Below are positions 36,905 through 48,177 of a stretch of 64,000 bases of DNA, piece by piece. The DNA lies in NCBI GenBank assembly GCA_951217055.1, contig OX578283.1:66477975-66541974 (forward strand), written 5' to 3'. The position numbers and the translations under genes were made by a program. The notes beneath the pieces were generated by a model that did not search any database, was not told the origin of the DNA, and worked only from the letters and a program-made list of their open reading frames with translations. The first letter of the stretch is position 1; every line of letters starts with the position of its first letter. This DNA comes from Gerris lacustris (Eukaryota > Arthropoda > Insecta > Hemiptera > Gerridae).

Positions 36905-37918
36905 AATAATAAGTTCATTTCCATTGTTTCCTAGTGCTTTATTCAAATCATGAATGCTATGGAATTCATGATTTTTTTTTAGAGTTTATTATAAAATCAA
37001 TCTCATTTAGGTTGTCCATTACTTTCTAAGTAATGTTAGATTATTATTTTATTTATTTATTGAATTATTAAATTAACGTGCATGAAATATCAGGTTTAGT
37101 TTGTGCTATGTTATGAAATTTAACGCAAACGATACACTGTTAGTGTAAAAATATTATTTATTATAAATACATACACCTACATATCATGTATTACATACAT
37201 ATGTTTTTTATAAAATAGAATTTTAACTTTAAATCAAAGATCAATTATAGAACTATTAAGATATTTTTATTTCAAAATATTTACACGAATCTCTTATTAT
37301 TTATAGTATATACAAATTATTATTATATTTCAAAATTTTACTGGCCAATTTATCTATTATGTATTATTTTATTATTGTTCCAATTAGCAGTATATTTTAT
37401 TTAATGTATAAGGTACTTTTCAAATATCAATATTTTAAATTATTATAATTTTATTTATTTAATGTGGATTATAATTATACTAATTTAGTTTAGTAAATTT
37501 ATTAAATCAATAAAAGATAATTAATTTTAAAGTAATATATTATAATAGTTTTTACAAGGGAGTTATTTGTTATTTTTATTAAGATAACAAAAAAAAAAAA
37601 GTAAAGAAAGGATAAGCTGTAAAGTAAGTTGAAATAGTATAATATGATAATGGTGATATACTAGTATAGTAGTTATAATAATAATATAATAATAGTAATA
37701 TATATAGTAGTATAAAGAAGTTAAAAAAAAAAATAAATAAAAAAATAAAAATAAATAAATAAATAAAATAAAATAAAATAAATAAATTAATTAATTAATT
37801 AAATAAAAAAAAAAAAATCTTCTAGTTAAGAGTATTAGAGGTAATAAAGTGAGAAGGAAGAAGAGTAGTAGTTGATTAGAAGAGTAGGTAAGTGGCCGCT
37901 GTGTAGTGGTGTTGCTAT
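36905..37918 (-). other. long AT-rich region between LINE ORF1 and ORF2
   Basis: About 970-1010 bp with no ORF, very AT-rich, with (TAAA)n-like runs at 37720-37815. Most two-ORF LINEs have overlapping or closely spaced ORFs, so this spacing is unusual. Just before ORF2, short ATG-started readings (around 36935-36962) end at TGA. Confidence 0.6.
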
Positions 37919-38956
37919 TTATTTGAGTGAAGTGAAGTTAGGGATGGAGCCCTCCGACTGGCTTTGTGCTTGTACATCCTGATATTGACGCTGAACCTGA
38001 TGATATTGACTTGAGTTAAGTCCAATGCTTGATGACCGAGGAGGTGAGATCCTAAAAACGACGCGGTCCACCAATCTTTCCAGATCTTCCGGATTGTTTA
38101 TGGTAATAGCTCTACGGCTCTCCTTGGAACTTTTAACCAAAATTCGTCCATCCTTAGTCCAAACAAAGTCGTATCCTTTTTCTCTAGCAGCAGCTTTAGT
38201 CCGTCCCAGTAATTGTTTATTTCTTGGGGTTAGATGCTCATTCACATAAACCTTTGAATCTGGATAGTTTTGGTGCAGTTCTGATGCATTTATTTTTCTA
38301 GCTTTGATGGTTCTGATCCAGATATTTTTTATTCTTCTGTCCGAGAGTTGAGCCACTATAGAAGGAGTCCTGTCAGGTACCCTAGATCGTGTTCTATGCG
38401 CTACGAGAATATCTCCGTCTTTCACCTTTATACCAGATAGTTCTGCAATTTTCTTTACTATATCTTCACAGTTTTCATTTGGAGTAGTAGGTACTCCAGA
38501 TACTTCTATGTTTTGAATTCTAGACCTTTGATCATGATGATCAAGTCGTTCTTCTAGAGATAGAATTTTATACTTCAGAGCAGCATTTTCCTCCTGCACA
38601 TTTTGTATAGCTTGTGTATTATTTTCTATTTTATTTTCTGAATTTTTATTTTGATTTTGTATTTCAACCATTTTTTGGTCCAATTCCGAAATAGATAATT
38701 TAATTTGTTTCATTTCATCAATTGCTAATTTAATGCTTGCCATGTCTTCTACTACAAGTTTTTTTAGGTCATTGTAGCTACTGGGTTTACACCCATCACA
38801 TAACCATGATGTTTTTCTTGCTGTAGGCATTTTGTTTAAGTTTTGCAGGGTTTGAATTCTTGTACATACGGCGTGGTACCATTCGAAACAGTCAGTACAT
38901 TGCAGTGATTCTTTAGGAATGACAATTTTCTCTGAACAATATGCACAGGACTCCAT
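37919..38956 (-). CDS. LINE ORF1: PHD finger, coiled coil, FP25-like protein
   Basis: 345 residues from ATG at 38956. Residues 4-56 form a C4HC3 PHD-type zinc finger (C4, C7, C20, C23, H28, C31, C53, C56, with W51 before the last pair). About 65-150 is a Lys/Glu/Gln-rich coiled coil, probably for oligomerisation. About 150-300 resembles the baculovirus FP25K-like nucleic-acid-binding domain common in ORF1 of insect CR1/Jockey-group LINEs (IQNIEVSGVP, VAHRTRSRVP, IKARKINASEL, VYVNEHLTPRN, KGYDFVWTKDGRILV). Family role: binds the LINE RNA in a ribonucleoprotein particle; the PHD finger may contact chromatin, which is inference. Intact. Confidence 0.9.
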   Translation of the reverse strand: MESCAYCSEKIVIPKESLQCTDCFEWYHAVCTRIQTLQNLNKMPTARKTSWLCDGCKPSSYNDLKKLVVEDMASIKLAIDEMKQIKLSISELDQKMVEIQNQNKNSENKIENNTQAIQNVQEENAALKYKILSLEERLDHHDQRSRIQNIEVSGVPTTPNENCEDIVKKIAELSGIKVKDGDILVAHRTRSRVPDRTPSIVAQLSDRRIKNIWIRTIKARKINASELHQNYPDSKVYVNEHLTPRNKQLLGRTKAAAREKGYDFVWTKDGRILVKSSKESRRAITINNPEDLERLVDRVVFRISPPRSSSIGLNSSQYHQVQRQYQDVQAQSQSEGSIPNFTSLK

Positions 38957-39631
38957 TTCAATTTTCGTATAATTAATTATATAACAAATATAAATATATT
39001 ATTAAATATTTAAATATATTATTTAAATATAAGTATTTTTTTCTTAATTTTTGATTATTATTTAAAAGTAACTTTTTAATTTAATTTTAATTATCATTCA
39101 AAATTAATTATTTAAAATAATTACAATTATAATTTTGATTAAAACCTCTTTTTTTCCTTGTGAATGAAGTTGGTTAATATTTAAATTCACTGTTTATGTT
39201 TGTTTATTTTGAAGAGCTGTTTTTTCACATCTTGATACTCCGAAACTCTTGATAAAAATACTAGTCTGTGGAGGATGATGTAAACACAATGTTATCACTA
39301 TACCGTTATGTTTCCCCACCTGCGTTTTGTTTTGGTTCGCCCCTCTTATATACCACAGTAAGCCTACGATAAGATACTGCTATATAATTATCTTACCTTT
39401 GCTAAATTCCAATAAAAATGCGCTATAAAAAAACTCTAATATCTTTAAAACTATAACGAATTTACTGATTAAACTTCAGAATATTACGCACAGATATAAT
39501 ACACATACAATTATCACAAATTTTTTTATAATAACTTTAATTTCCTCGTAGAAAAAAGCAAAATATATAGAGCCCGATGTTACCCGTGCCTGAGCTCAAG
39601 CGCTACTTGGAAGTTAATTTAGGTGGGAGTG

Positions 39632-39831
39632 TGTTGGATTTGGGGTATTTATTTAATTGTATTATTATTTTTGTTTTATTTATTTTTTGTTGTCAAGGTA
39701 ATTGTTTTGTTTATGAATGTCAAGTTTTGTAAAAGAGAAAAAAATATAGTTTATTTTGGAAAGTGGTTTTGATTTCAACGGAAAAAGAAGCTCTCGTCTT
39801 ATTCTTGCGAACTTAGTGCTTAGTTCTTACA
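39632..39831 (+). repeat. 3' LTR of the BEL/Pao element
   Basis: 200 bp, one base different from the 5' LTR. Followed by the target duplication CCACA at 39832-39836. Confidence 0.95.
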
Positions 39832-39892
39832 CCACACATTACAAGGCCATGAGCATTTATACTTAATAGAAAGATTAAGAAATGTTTAATAA

Positions 39893-40234
39893 ATATAAGT
39901 TTCAACCTGCTGTGCTCATCTCTTTCTATTCTATATGCGCTCGAACTTACATTTATTTACACCTATAGATTCAAATGTACTTATCTGATTTGTATAGAAC
40001 TTTTATAGTTTATCGAAAGCTACTCGCAGGCTGCCCCATATTAATTTGAACCGTCCGCGCTCTTTAACTTTTGCTAAATTGATACTTTAATTCATGTAAA
40101 AAAACAAAAAACAATTTAAACGATTAAAAAACGGGAGAAACAAATTTGATAATAATGGCTGCAAAAGCAAAAAAAAAGTATGTGATAGGATGCAAGGACG
40201 CTATGTGCCACTCTAATTGGGAGTCTATTTTTAT
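39893..40234 (+). mobile_element. family C dispersed repeat, 3' half
   Basis: ATAAGTTTCAACC... TTTACACCTATAGATTC ... TTTGCTAAATTGATACTTTA ... GGACGCTATGTGCCAC, collinear with the family C 3' half at 7.1-7.43 kb. Confidence 0.65.
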
Positions 40235-40867
40235 TGGTTTATCGTCTGATTTGTCTCCACAAAAAATAATACTTATTACTATTACTATAATTTGACACTG
40301 TTATTCGTTTAAACTCTAGCGTGTTGTTGTAATAGAAAATATATTTCATTGTGGAAATTTCCAAGCTAGTTTAGCTATAGCAGCAGCTGTGTTCAGCTGC
40401 TCTGGTATTGCTGGTATGTAGGTCAGGTTTCTTTATCCACTTCCCTGAATCGACACCCTACGGAAATGAGCTTCCCTGCCTCCCTTTGGGCTGCAGTAGC
40501 AAGTTTTCCCTACTGCCATATTTTGTGTATTAAAATAATCCAATTGCAAAAAGTAGACTCAATTACTAATAAAGAATTATATTCTACCATCTTCATATTA
40601 GATTATATATTCACTTATTACATTTATTAATGTAATAAGCGTGATAAGTCTTGCTTTCCACAACCAATCGGGTAAAACTGTTGTCCCATTCACCATGATA
40701 CAGAATAGAAACTGATCATAGACTTGATAATAAAACTATGATTTACAGAAACTCCGCCACATCCTATCACAGAATATTGGACTATCATCGTTCTACCCCC
40801 AACTCATGGGACTATCATCATTCTCAAACCTTGGTACTTATTTTTAAATCCTTTTTTAAGGAGGTAA
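40235..40867. other. no gene seen
   Basis: Contains CGACACCCTACGGAAATGAG (about 40453), which is the reverse of a stretch at about 16668-16687, so another dispersed repeat end is likely. Otherwise AT-rich. Confidence 0.35.
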
Positions 40868-41370
40868 TCATTGTTTTTGACATTTTTATGTTTAGGCCAT
40901 GGAACATAAGTCAAAAACGTTACGTTACTTTTAGCTTAAAAACTCAGAAAAGTATAACAGGGAGTTAAAAAGCTATAGGAGGTGTGTAATCCAGTCTCCA
41001 GCTATTGGGCCTCCCTCCACCGCTCGTCATAGGGCCGAAGAAAGTCGAAAAGATTTATATATGTGACAGGGAGTTAGGAAAGTACAGGAGGATGCCGTCA
41101 ACTCTCAGCCCTCTCGGCCCTACCGAGTATGAAGGCATATTAACAATTCGTAGAAGGCGGGCCGGCGCCTTTGAATTCAGTCGTTTGTGATCAAGCCGCG
41201 GAAGTACCGGTGTGGAGATAAGAATAATAATTACCTTCCATCTACTTTTATAAATTACTTAAATAAATTACCGATTTTATTTAATTTTATGTCGGTAGTT
41301 TACGCAGAGCAAAAACATGAAAATGTCTCACTGTCTTGCAGACTCGTATGCAAGAAGTATTTACATCTCC
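40868..41370 (+). repeat. family F dispersed repeat, copy 2
   Basis: Matches 28095-28600 over about 500 bp in the same orientation with scattered differences. Short open stretches inside it are not conserved as reading frames between the two copies. Confidence 0.7.
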
Positions 41371-42333
41371 TCTCTCATTAACAACTTTCTATCATGTTAA
41401 TATTTCACTCTATTCTTTATACATACCGAAAGATTATCTAAAAAACAACAGATAGGATTAATAGTTTATTATTTTCAAAAAATGGTCTATCATCGTTATT
41501 TCCCCAAGCCCTTCAATTGTGATGTTTGAATGACATGGGGACAGTACTTGGACTAGTTTTTCTTTTTAGTTTATCAAGATATATTTGAACGTTTTTAACG
41601 TTTTTATGTGCAAAGCAGCTTATCAGGTTGTAAATAAATAAATACAGTTAAAATTAGACTTTGTTTTAAAGCTTTTTCCAGTTTCCAAAGCTTTATATAA
41701 TGCTAAAGGGATTGAAATGATCGCAAGATCAACTCTGTCAGGTGAATTTTATAAACCCTTTCCCGCTCTCTTTTACTGTCGACAAACGAGTTCTCCCACC
41801 ATCCATCATTAAATTATATAGCAGGGACTTGTCGATCACGAATTTTAAAATGACATTCCTTGATAAAAGTTAGAACAGTCGCCCGATTTTAAGAGCCTTA
41901 TCAAGAGAACTTGAATTCAAAACTAACCCTGACTAGATACTTCGACTAAAAGAACAAAAATAAAATTTTATTCTTTTTAAAAATTTAAGTTGACGGCAAA
42001 AAAAAGAAGTTTTTCGTCTTCTTTAATTAAAAAAAAAGAAAGTTAAAAACAAAAACAAAAAAAGTTTTAATTGAGAAAGTTTTAACGTTTAATGTTGGGT
42101 AAATAGTTTTACATTTCTAAATAGTTTTTAGTATAAAGTTATCTCTTGTAGGAGTAATTTTTTTATTGTTATCATGTACTTAACTTATTATTTCATTAGT
42201 TAAAAAAAAATGGTGATAAAGTTATTCAAGTTTTGATTATAGGTAATTATTATTTTTATAATTTTGTTTTTTCTTATAAATCATAAATAAGTTTATAGCT
42301 GAATTTTGAGCATTCTAGGTAACATAGATATAT
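41371..42333. other. no gene seen
   Basis: AT-rich sequence with A-rich tracts (about 41990-42065). No coding signal. Confidence 0.45.
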
Positions 42334-42778
42334 ACTACGTTTCCATGATGTTAAAATACGGATTTAATACAGGTTGAATACAGTTTTTTTTTTTTTATCA
42401 AAAATGTCTATGGAAACCTAGATTCAATAAGGATTAAATACGATACCGCTCCCGATACGATTCACTATATTCTGGGATTGTACCTGGATCGAGTTGCTTG
42501 GAAGCACCTGAACTCGATCTTGGCATGCGCAGAGCGTGGGTGTGAGCGCACTTAGCGTATTTCTGTAGAAACTGTAGTCAAATCTGTCAAAATACGTAAT
42601 AAACAACATAGTTATAAAAGGTGAAGGTTATTTATAACCTTTACCAAAAGTAACCAAGAAAAAGTTTTGTTTTTTTATTTCGTATTGTATACGGATTTAA
42701 TACCACTAATGGAAACACCTAACTTGTTAAATCCCAAAATCAGGATTAAATCCGTATTTAAACACATGGAAACGTAGT
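42334..42778 (+). mobile_element. MITE with about 30-bp TIRs
   Basis: 445 bp. Ends ACTACGTTTCCATGATGTT and (right, reverse) ACTACGTTTCCATGTGTTTA, with AAATACGGATTTAAT sharing inside; imperfect TIRs of about 30 bp. A second inner pair of ATTAAATCC/GGATTTAAT motifs lies within. No ORF. Flanks are TAT and AAT, so a 2-bp TA or 3-bp duplication cannot be told apart; superfamily open. Confidence 0.75.
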
Positions 42779-44077
42779 AATGTTTTAGGTCTGAGGGAGA
42801 GAAGAAATTTCGACATAAAAAATGTGGTGGTTTTAAATATCATGCCAGTAAGTTAGGATAACACAGGGAAGTGTTTTGCTTTCGAGCTTACCAAAGGTAA
42901 CAGAAGCTATGTGTTCGAAAAATGTTGGTGTCCCGATTTTAAATATTCCAAGACAGAAATATTAAGTTCCGTGTCTGTCTATCGGTATGAATTTGCGATC
43001 CTAGGGGGTCTATAGGACCCCAACTCTAATTCTAATGAATACTAAAAGAAAACTAATAATAATAACATAGGTATTGTTATCAGTATTTATACAGAAAGGT
43101 TCAAAGGCAAATTAGAAGGGAGTCTAGGTTTAGAGAAATAAAAATAAAACAAACAAAAAAACTTAATTATAGTTTATATGGGGTCTGTGGGACCCCAATA
43201 AGTCGTTCTAGAGTTTAGTGAAACAAAAAAGGCAATATTGTTTTTTAAAACACTGATATTTTTAATCAACCTTATTAATGTGGTTGGTTTTTTACAGGAC
43301 GTTATTTTCGTAGAGTTATTTCAACGATTCCTTTTAACTGGTATAAATTGATTAAAACCTTGATAACAGAGTAGAAATATATGTGTTGATAAGGAGCTTA
43401 TTGGTGTAATTGACGTGTTTTTGTAATCAATTAGATAGAATCGTAGTTAAGTTCATTACAATCGATAAACAAGAGTTCTCAAGACATAGAAATTCATTTG
43501 TGTTGTTGAATTAGATTTGGCAACACTGGTTAGGTTGGCATGACTCCAACACTAACAAGCATCTCGGTATCTTAACTCCACCAATATGAATCCTAAATGA
43601 GAAACTAATTGGACTCGGTCTAATTGATTCTAAAATTTAATTTGATTTTACAACGATAGGCAAACTTGATATTGTTTTTGAAGATAACATTTCGCGGTGA
43701 ATTCGTTTTAATAATAATCCAAATGGTTCCAAAAATGGATTAAGATAACTTTATCATAACTGTTTTTTATTGTAGTATCTTACAAGAGTGTTTTTATTAC
43801 ACAAGGATTTTAAAGGAAGATGTTATGTTACTATAAGTTTACAACTATTAAATTTGTTTATCTTAAATTATTTCTATATCTTTATTCATAACAATTTTAA
43901 AACAAAATCTTACTATCATTTATAATTGTATTAATTAAACTGTCTAGAAACTTTTCCATACATTATAAAGATTACTGCTAAAAATATATATAAGATAGAA
44001 TTTCAGCTATTTCATATATAAAATATAAATAATATAAAAACCCCTTTTTTTATATATAATGTATTATATTCTTTCCT
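42779..44077. other. no gene; small repeat pieces
   Basis: 42878-42990 matches the 5' end of family C (TTCGAGCTTACCAAAGGTAA ... AAGACAGAAAT). GGGGTCTATAGGACCCC (about 43006) and GGGGTCTGTGGGACCCC (about 43180) are two related small hairpins about 175 bp apart. The rest is AT-rich. Confidence 0.45.
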
Positions 44078-44152
44078 GTCTTTCGGAGTAAATAATTACT
44101 CATAATCAATTTAAAATGAGTAATGATTTACCCCGAAAGACAGAAATAAATT
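44078..44152. repeat. hairpin, about 34-bp arms
   Basis: CTGTCTTTCGGAGTAAAT...ACTCAT and ATGAGT...ATTTACCCCGAAAGACAG pair with one or two mismatches around an ~8-nt loop. Confidence 0.7.
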
Positions 44153-44283
44153 TAATAAGTAAAATAGAATTTTAGATTTTTTGAAAAATGAAAACTTACT
44201 GCTACAACTAAAAGTTAATTTGTAATGTTCTTATCAACTAATTTATTGCCAACTAATAAATGGAATTATAGACGTAACCAAAT

Positions 44284-44910
44284 AGACTGCCAATTGGTGT
44301 GGCACATAGCTTCCTCACATCCTATTCATGTACTTTATTGATTTTATGCTTTTATAAGCCATTATTGTCTAATTGGTCTAATTTTTTCCCCGTTTTTTTA
44401 ATCTGTCAAAATTGTTTTAATTTTTTACACGAATTAAAGTATCAATTTAGCAAACGTTAAAGAGCGCAGATGGTTCAAATTAATATGGGGCTATCTGCGG
44501 GTTACTTTCGACACACTATAAAAGTTTCATTCAAATCTGATAAGTACTTTTGAAGCTATAGTTGTAAATATATGTATGTTTGTACTCTTGTGAAAGAGAA
44601 ACAAATATGCATAGAAGGTTGAAACTTATATGGGACCAACAATGGGCCAATTATGGCCTACGAACCAAATTTCATTAAAATTGGACGTGTAGTTTTTAAG
44701 ATATGTTGGTTCGCAAACATTGAACGTTGAATGACAGACCGTCAGACAGACCGACAGACCGACAGAGAGACACGGAACAAAAAATGTTCCCTGATGTCTG
44801 AAACGGATTTCTGTCTTGGAATTTTTGAAATCGGAGACCTAAAACTTTTTCGTTTTTCAGAACGATCACATAGCTTCCGTTACCTTCTGGAAGGTCGGAA
44901 GCAAAATTAA
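44284..44910 (-). mobile_element. family C dispersed repeat, best-preserved copy
   Basis: Reverse-orientation copy running from TGCCAATTGGTGTGGCACAT to TTACCTTCTGGAAGGTCGGA. Contains repeated GACAGACCGACAGACCGAC, AATTTCATTAAAATTGG and GTTTGTACTCTTGTG. About 625 bp, no ORF. Useful as the family reference. Confidence 0.7.
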
Positions 44911-45065
44911 TTACTGAATTTTCATTAATTATTCTGAGGGAGAGTAAGAATGTTTGGAGGAAATTATTAGGAAGGAATTATTCTATGGTTAAATAATTTA
45001 TCAACGAGTCTCGATAAAACCAGGCATACGAGGATAATATAATTACATAGAATATAATTGTATTG
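44911..45065. other. no feature
   Basis: AT-rich spacer. Confidence 0.4.
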
Positions 45066-45725
45066 AAAATTTGCAGCTACACGCATTTCTACCAGGCACA
45101 CTACTACTATTATATTTAGGAATCAATCATGGTTAATATAACCATGGTCTATACTATAAGAAGAATTAGCAGCTACACGCCTTTCTACTGGGCTAGATAA
45201 TTTCTATTCAATGTTGGAAAACGTATGAATCAACCATGGTGAAAAGAACCATGATATATACCAATGAAGAATTTGCAGCTACACATGGTCTTTACTAAAG
45301 AAATCAACCATGGTCTATACTAAAGAAGAATTTGCAGCCACATATCTTTCTACTATGGAACACATCAACAATTCTATTTAGGAAAGCGTATGAATCAACC
45401 ATGGTTAAAAGAACCATGATCTATAATACTAACGAAGAATTTGCAGCTACACACCCTTCTACAGGGCTACACCATTTCTATTCTATTTACGCAAACGTAT
45501 GAATTAATCATGGTTAAAAAAAAAAGTTATTTATATTATAAGCAGAATTTGAAGCTACACACCTATCTACCAGGCGTACTACTGCTATTCTATTTTGGAA
45601 AATTTCTGACACAACCGTGGCCTATATTATAAGAAGAATTTGCTGCTACATACCTTTTTACCAGTATTATATTTACGAGTCCGAATGAGTCAACTATGGT
45701 TAAAAGGACAATGCGGTTAAAAAAG
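45066..45725 (+). repeat. minisatellite, unit about 100 bp, ~7 copies
   Basis: GAATTTGCAGCTACAC recurs at about 45070, 45165, 45270, 45328, 45435, 45543 and 45640, each followed by a TTTCTACCAGGC-like block and a GTATGAATCAACCATGG-like block. Units vary from about 58 to 108 bp. CCATGG palindromes recur. Confidence 0.8.
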
Positions 45726-46666
45726 TTTAAGAAACCACTAGATCTAGTGCATTGCAGTTAAAAATGAAGTATGCTTGTAATTAAGAAAACAAGGGGGGGG
45801 GGGGGATTTCTAAAAAAAAAAATCTTAAAACCATTAAACTCTTGTAACCTACTTCCTTACGAGAGGTTATTTTTATACCGCAGTGAAAAGTCGTAAAGGG
45901 ACTAAAGGAAAGTACAAGAAGTGAAGAGCCTTAGAAAAGGAACACGGATGTAGTAGTGGGGGAAAGAGGAAGGAAAGCTATATGAGCGAGGGTTTGAGCC
46001 ATTTCAGGGTGGTTTGAGAGAGGGGGTAGTAGCTTAGGAAGCGATATGTCGCTGGAATAGCTATCGCGCCGCAGGCTAGCCCTGATACACCGGTGTACCC
46101 GTGTAAAGGGTGCCCATTGAACTTGGCTTCATGCCCAGCACTCAAGCCCATATCTCTATTCTTCTTGGTAACTTCTTACAAAGTTTCTTATGAAGGCTTG
46201 ATTCACGTAATCTTTTATATGGGTCAAGTCAAGCTGACCTTTTACAATATGATGATGGCTGCACGTAAATTTTAATCCTTTTTTCAACTCCAGAATATGA
46301 CTTGGAGTATAAGTAATAAATATTTTTTTAAACATCCTAATCTAATCTTAAGTGATAAAAAAAAACCCAAAGAACGTCGTCATAACTGTTTATATATATA
46401 CACACAATTTGTGAGAGACACCAAGGGATGTGCCACGCAAGCGTGACACAAAGGAACATTTCGAACATTAGACATTACGTCATTAAGATGTTGGCTCGGC
46501 ATTACGCCATGTCCTGCATCGTTTCGTCGCGTCCGACTCATCAGGGGCCCGACGATGCCCACCCAACTCTGGACTTATACCAGATCAAAAAGATCAGATA
46601 TAGGGCTTATCAGAGACGAGCGTCCTCTCATACCGCCATACTTACTTGGCTAGCAAAGCACAATAG
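45726..46666. other. no gene recognised
   Basis: Poly-G/poly-A tract at about 45794-45822. 46420-46640 is GC-richer and open on both strands (46428-46733 plus, 46380-46562 minus) but shows no domain I recognise. Confidence 0.35.
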
Positions 46667-46737
46667 CAATTTAATACCGTGTTTGCACACTGCAATAGGC
46701 TACACAATTTGCAGTGTGCAAACACGGTATTAAATTG
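46667..46737. repeat. perfect 29-bp-arm hairpin
   Basis: 46667-46695 is the exact reverse complement of 46709-46737 (29 of 29), with a 13-nt loop. Arms include ACCGTGTTTGCACACTGC. Possibly the core of a foldback element; no gene nearby. Confidence 0.85.
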
Positions 46738-47505
46738 GTGTTGATTGCTAATTGCATTAAATTGCTGATAATTGCTGCGTTCACGAAAAGTGAGAGGAAT
46801 AGTAGAAAAAGAAAGATATGGGCAAAAGAGTGTCTCCAAAAGCGCCCCCTTAAACATTCGAATTATTCAAATTACCACAGGTAGGTATATAATCTTCATC
46901 TCCTACTCTAGATATTTAACTTTTTAGTTTTTTCTTTAGCTCCCGTCTGTAGCATGTTCACATATTTGTGATACGTTTCTTCATTGTATTTAGAGTGGCA
47001 TCCTGTTCTACTTTTTTGAAATCAATCAGTAATTCGGCCAACCCCTTGCTTCTTGAACCTTAATTTTTATATAAATCTGATTTAATTTTCCACAGCTGTG
47101 GTAGACTGCGATACTTTTCTATTACGGTTTTCCATGGCTCGTTATTTGGTATAGTGGCCATCACGATATCAACTAGCTGCAGTCACAATGAAGAAACACA
47201 GTACAAAGTACAAAGTACTAGTATCAACTATAAAACAAACCTAAACTAACCTCGTGAGAAGCTGAGCAGACTGATGTTGACAGTCAGGTTGAACAACTTG
47301 CCCATACACACTCCAACAGGTTGATACAACATTAAACTCCGCCCTCAAATATCAAAAGGGTTTTGATGTGTTCAACATGGTTGTTCAACTTGTCATTTGG
47401 TCTCTCAACCTGCCCATACACACACCAACTTCAACTCAACCAAGTTGGACAACATGTTGAAGTGTGACATGTTGTTGTGTGTGACATGTTGTTGTGGGGG
47501 CCATT
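46738..47505. other. no gene seen
   Basis: 47270-47505 has repeated AACTTG/CAACATGTTG palindromic motifs and TGTGACATGTTGTTG twice. Otherwise nothing recognised. Confidence 0.4.
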
Positions 47506-47818
47506 AGTGAGATGCTGTCAAATACAACGCAGTGAGAAAGTTTATACAAACGTTTCGCTAAATTTATATTAGCATCATCACAGCAATAAACAAAGTATAA
47601 AATGAAAACAATGCAAAAAAGGTCGAGGTTGACTCTACGACATGCTATTAAGGAAAATTCCTTTATAATCCTTAGTACAGGAATGTTGTAGTCAACCTCG
47701 ACCTTTTTTGTATTATTTTTACTTTATACTTTGTTTCTTGCTCTGATGATGCTGATAAATTTAGGAAACGTTAGCATAAATGTTCTCACTTTGTTTTCTT
47801 TGACAGAATCTCGCTAAC
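47506..47818. repeat. foldback element with GAAAC/TGATGA motifs
   Basis: Arms of about 130 bp (47506-47641 and 47690-47818), sharing AAAGTATAAA... and AGGTCGAGGTTGACT. Right arm (plus): CTGATGA 47743-47749, hairpin, GAAAC 47765-47769. Left arm (minus): GTGATGA 47581-47575, a GCTAA/TTAGC hairpin, GAAAC 47556-47552. Same design as the foldback at 14135. Confidence 0.75.
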
Positions 47819-48177
47819 ATACCCTCTCATTATAAAATTAAAGTTTTGGGCCACCAAGCCCAAAACTGGCTAAATGAAATCGTTTAATTATTTAGCAGAG
47901 ATAAGCTCAAACATGTTGCGCGCATGTTGTAGGCTTGGTTCCATCGAAACATATTAAGTTGAACCAAAGTTATCAACAATTTTATAAAAAAAGACTCTTC
48001 TTAACCATGTCAGATATCGATGTTAACATCAAAACCAAAAATGACGAATTACCCCCACAGTTCTAAAGCCAAGGGTTGGAACTTGGTACAAAAAACCATC
48101 CTTACATTTAGTTGAGCCACCCGGAAATAGCCATAGATTATAAATAAACAAAGAACATTGTCATAACTGTCTATATA
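47819..48177. other. no gene seen
   Basis: CCAAGCCCAAAACTGG-like motif near 47850; AGAACATTGTCATAACTGT at about 48152 resembles 46373-46389. No gene. Confidence 0.35.

Larger units (their letters stand above)
33504..39600 (-). mobile_element. full-length CR1/Jockey-group LINE nested in the BEL element
   Basis: Minus-strand element of about 6.1 kb. From its 5' side: a 5' UTR of uncertain start (the boundary lies somewhere in 39000-39610), ORF1 (38956-37919), a 970-bp AT-rich inter-ORF region, ORF2 (36904-34025), a 3' UTR, polyadenylation signal AATAAA (33537-33532) and a poly-A tail (33524-33504). Both ORFs are uninterrupted. It sits between the end of the BEL ORF and the BEL 3' LTR, so it is younger than the BEL insertion. 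I could not identify the target duplication. A poly-A tail argues against classical CR1 and for a Jockey-like or related clade; exact clade open. Confidence 0.85.
31237..39831 (+). mobile_element. BEL/Pao LTR retrotransposon, internally deleted, with nested LINE
   Basis: Bounded by 200-bp LTRs (31237-31436 and 39632-39831) and a 5-bp target duplication CCACA (31232-31236 and 39832-39836). Directly after the 5' LTR comes TGGCGACCGTGAC, a primer-binding-site-like region. The only element ORF (31470-33497) has Gag with two zinc knuckles fused to the C-terminal part of the integrase; protease, reverse transcriptase, RNase H and most of the integrase are gone. AGGTGGGAG just before the 3' LTR is a plausible polypurine tract. 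A LINE in antisense occupies 33504 to about 39.6 kb. BEL/Pao identity rests on the Gag family (DUF1759-like), the integrase tail (DUF5641-like) and the 5-bp duplication. Confidence 0.9.

Noticed and set aside
39602..39625. Target duplication of the LINE (TAAATTAAC at 33495-33503 against GTTAATTTA before the 3' LTR)
   Set aside because: The match is inverted, not direct, so it is not a target-site duplication.
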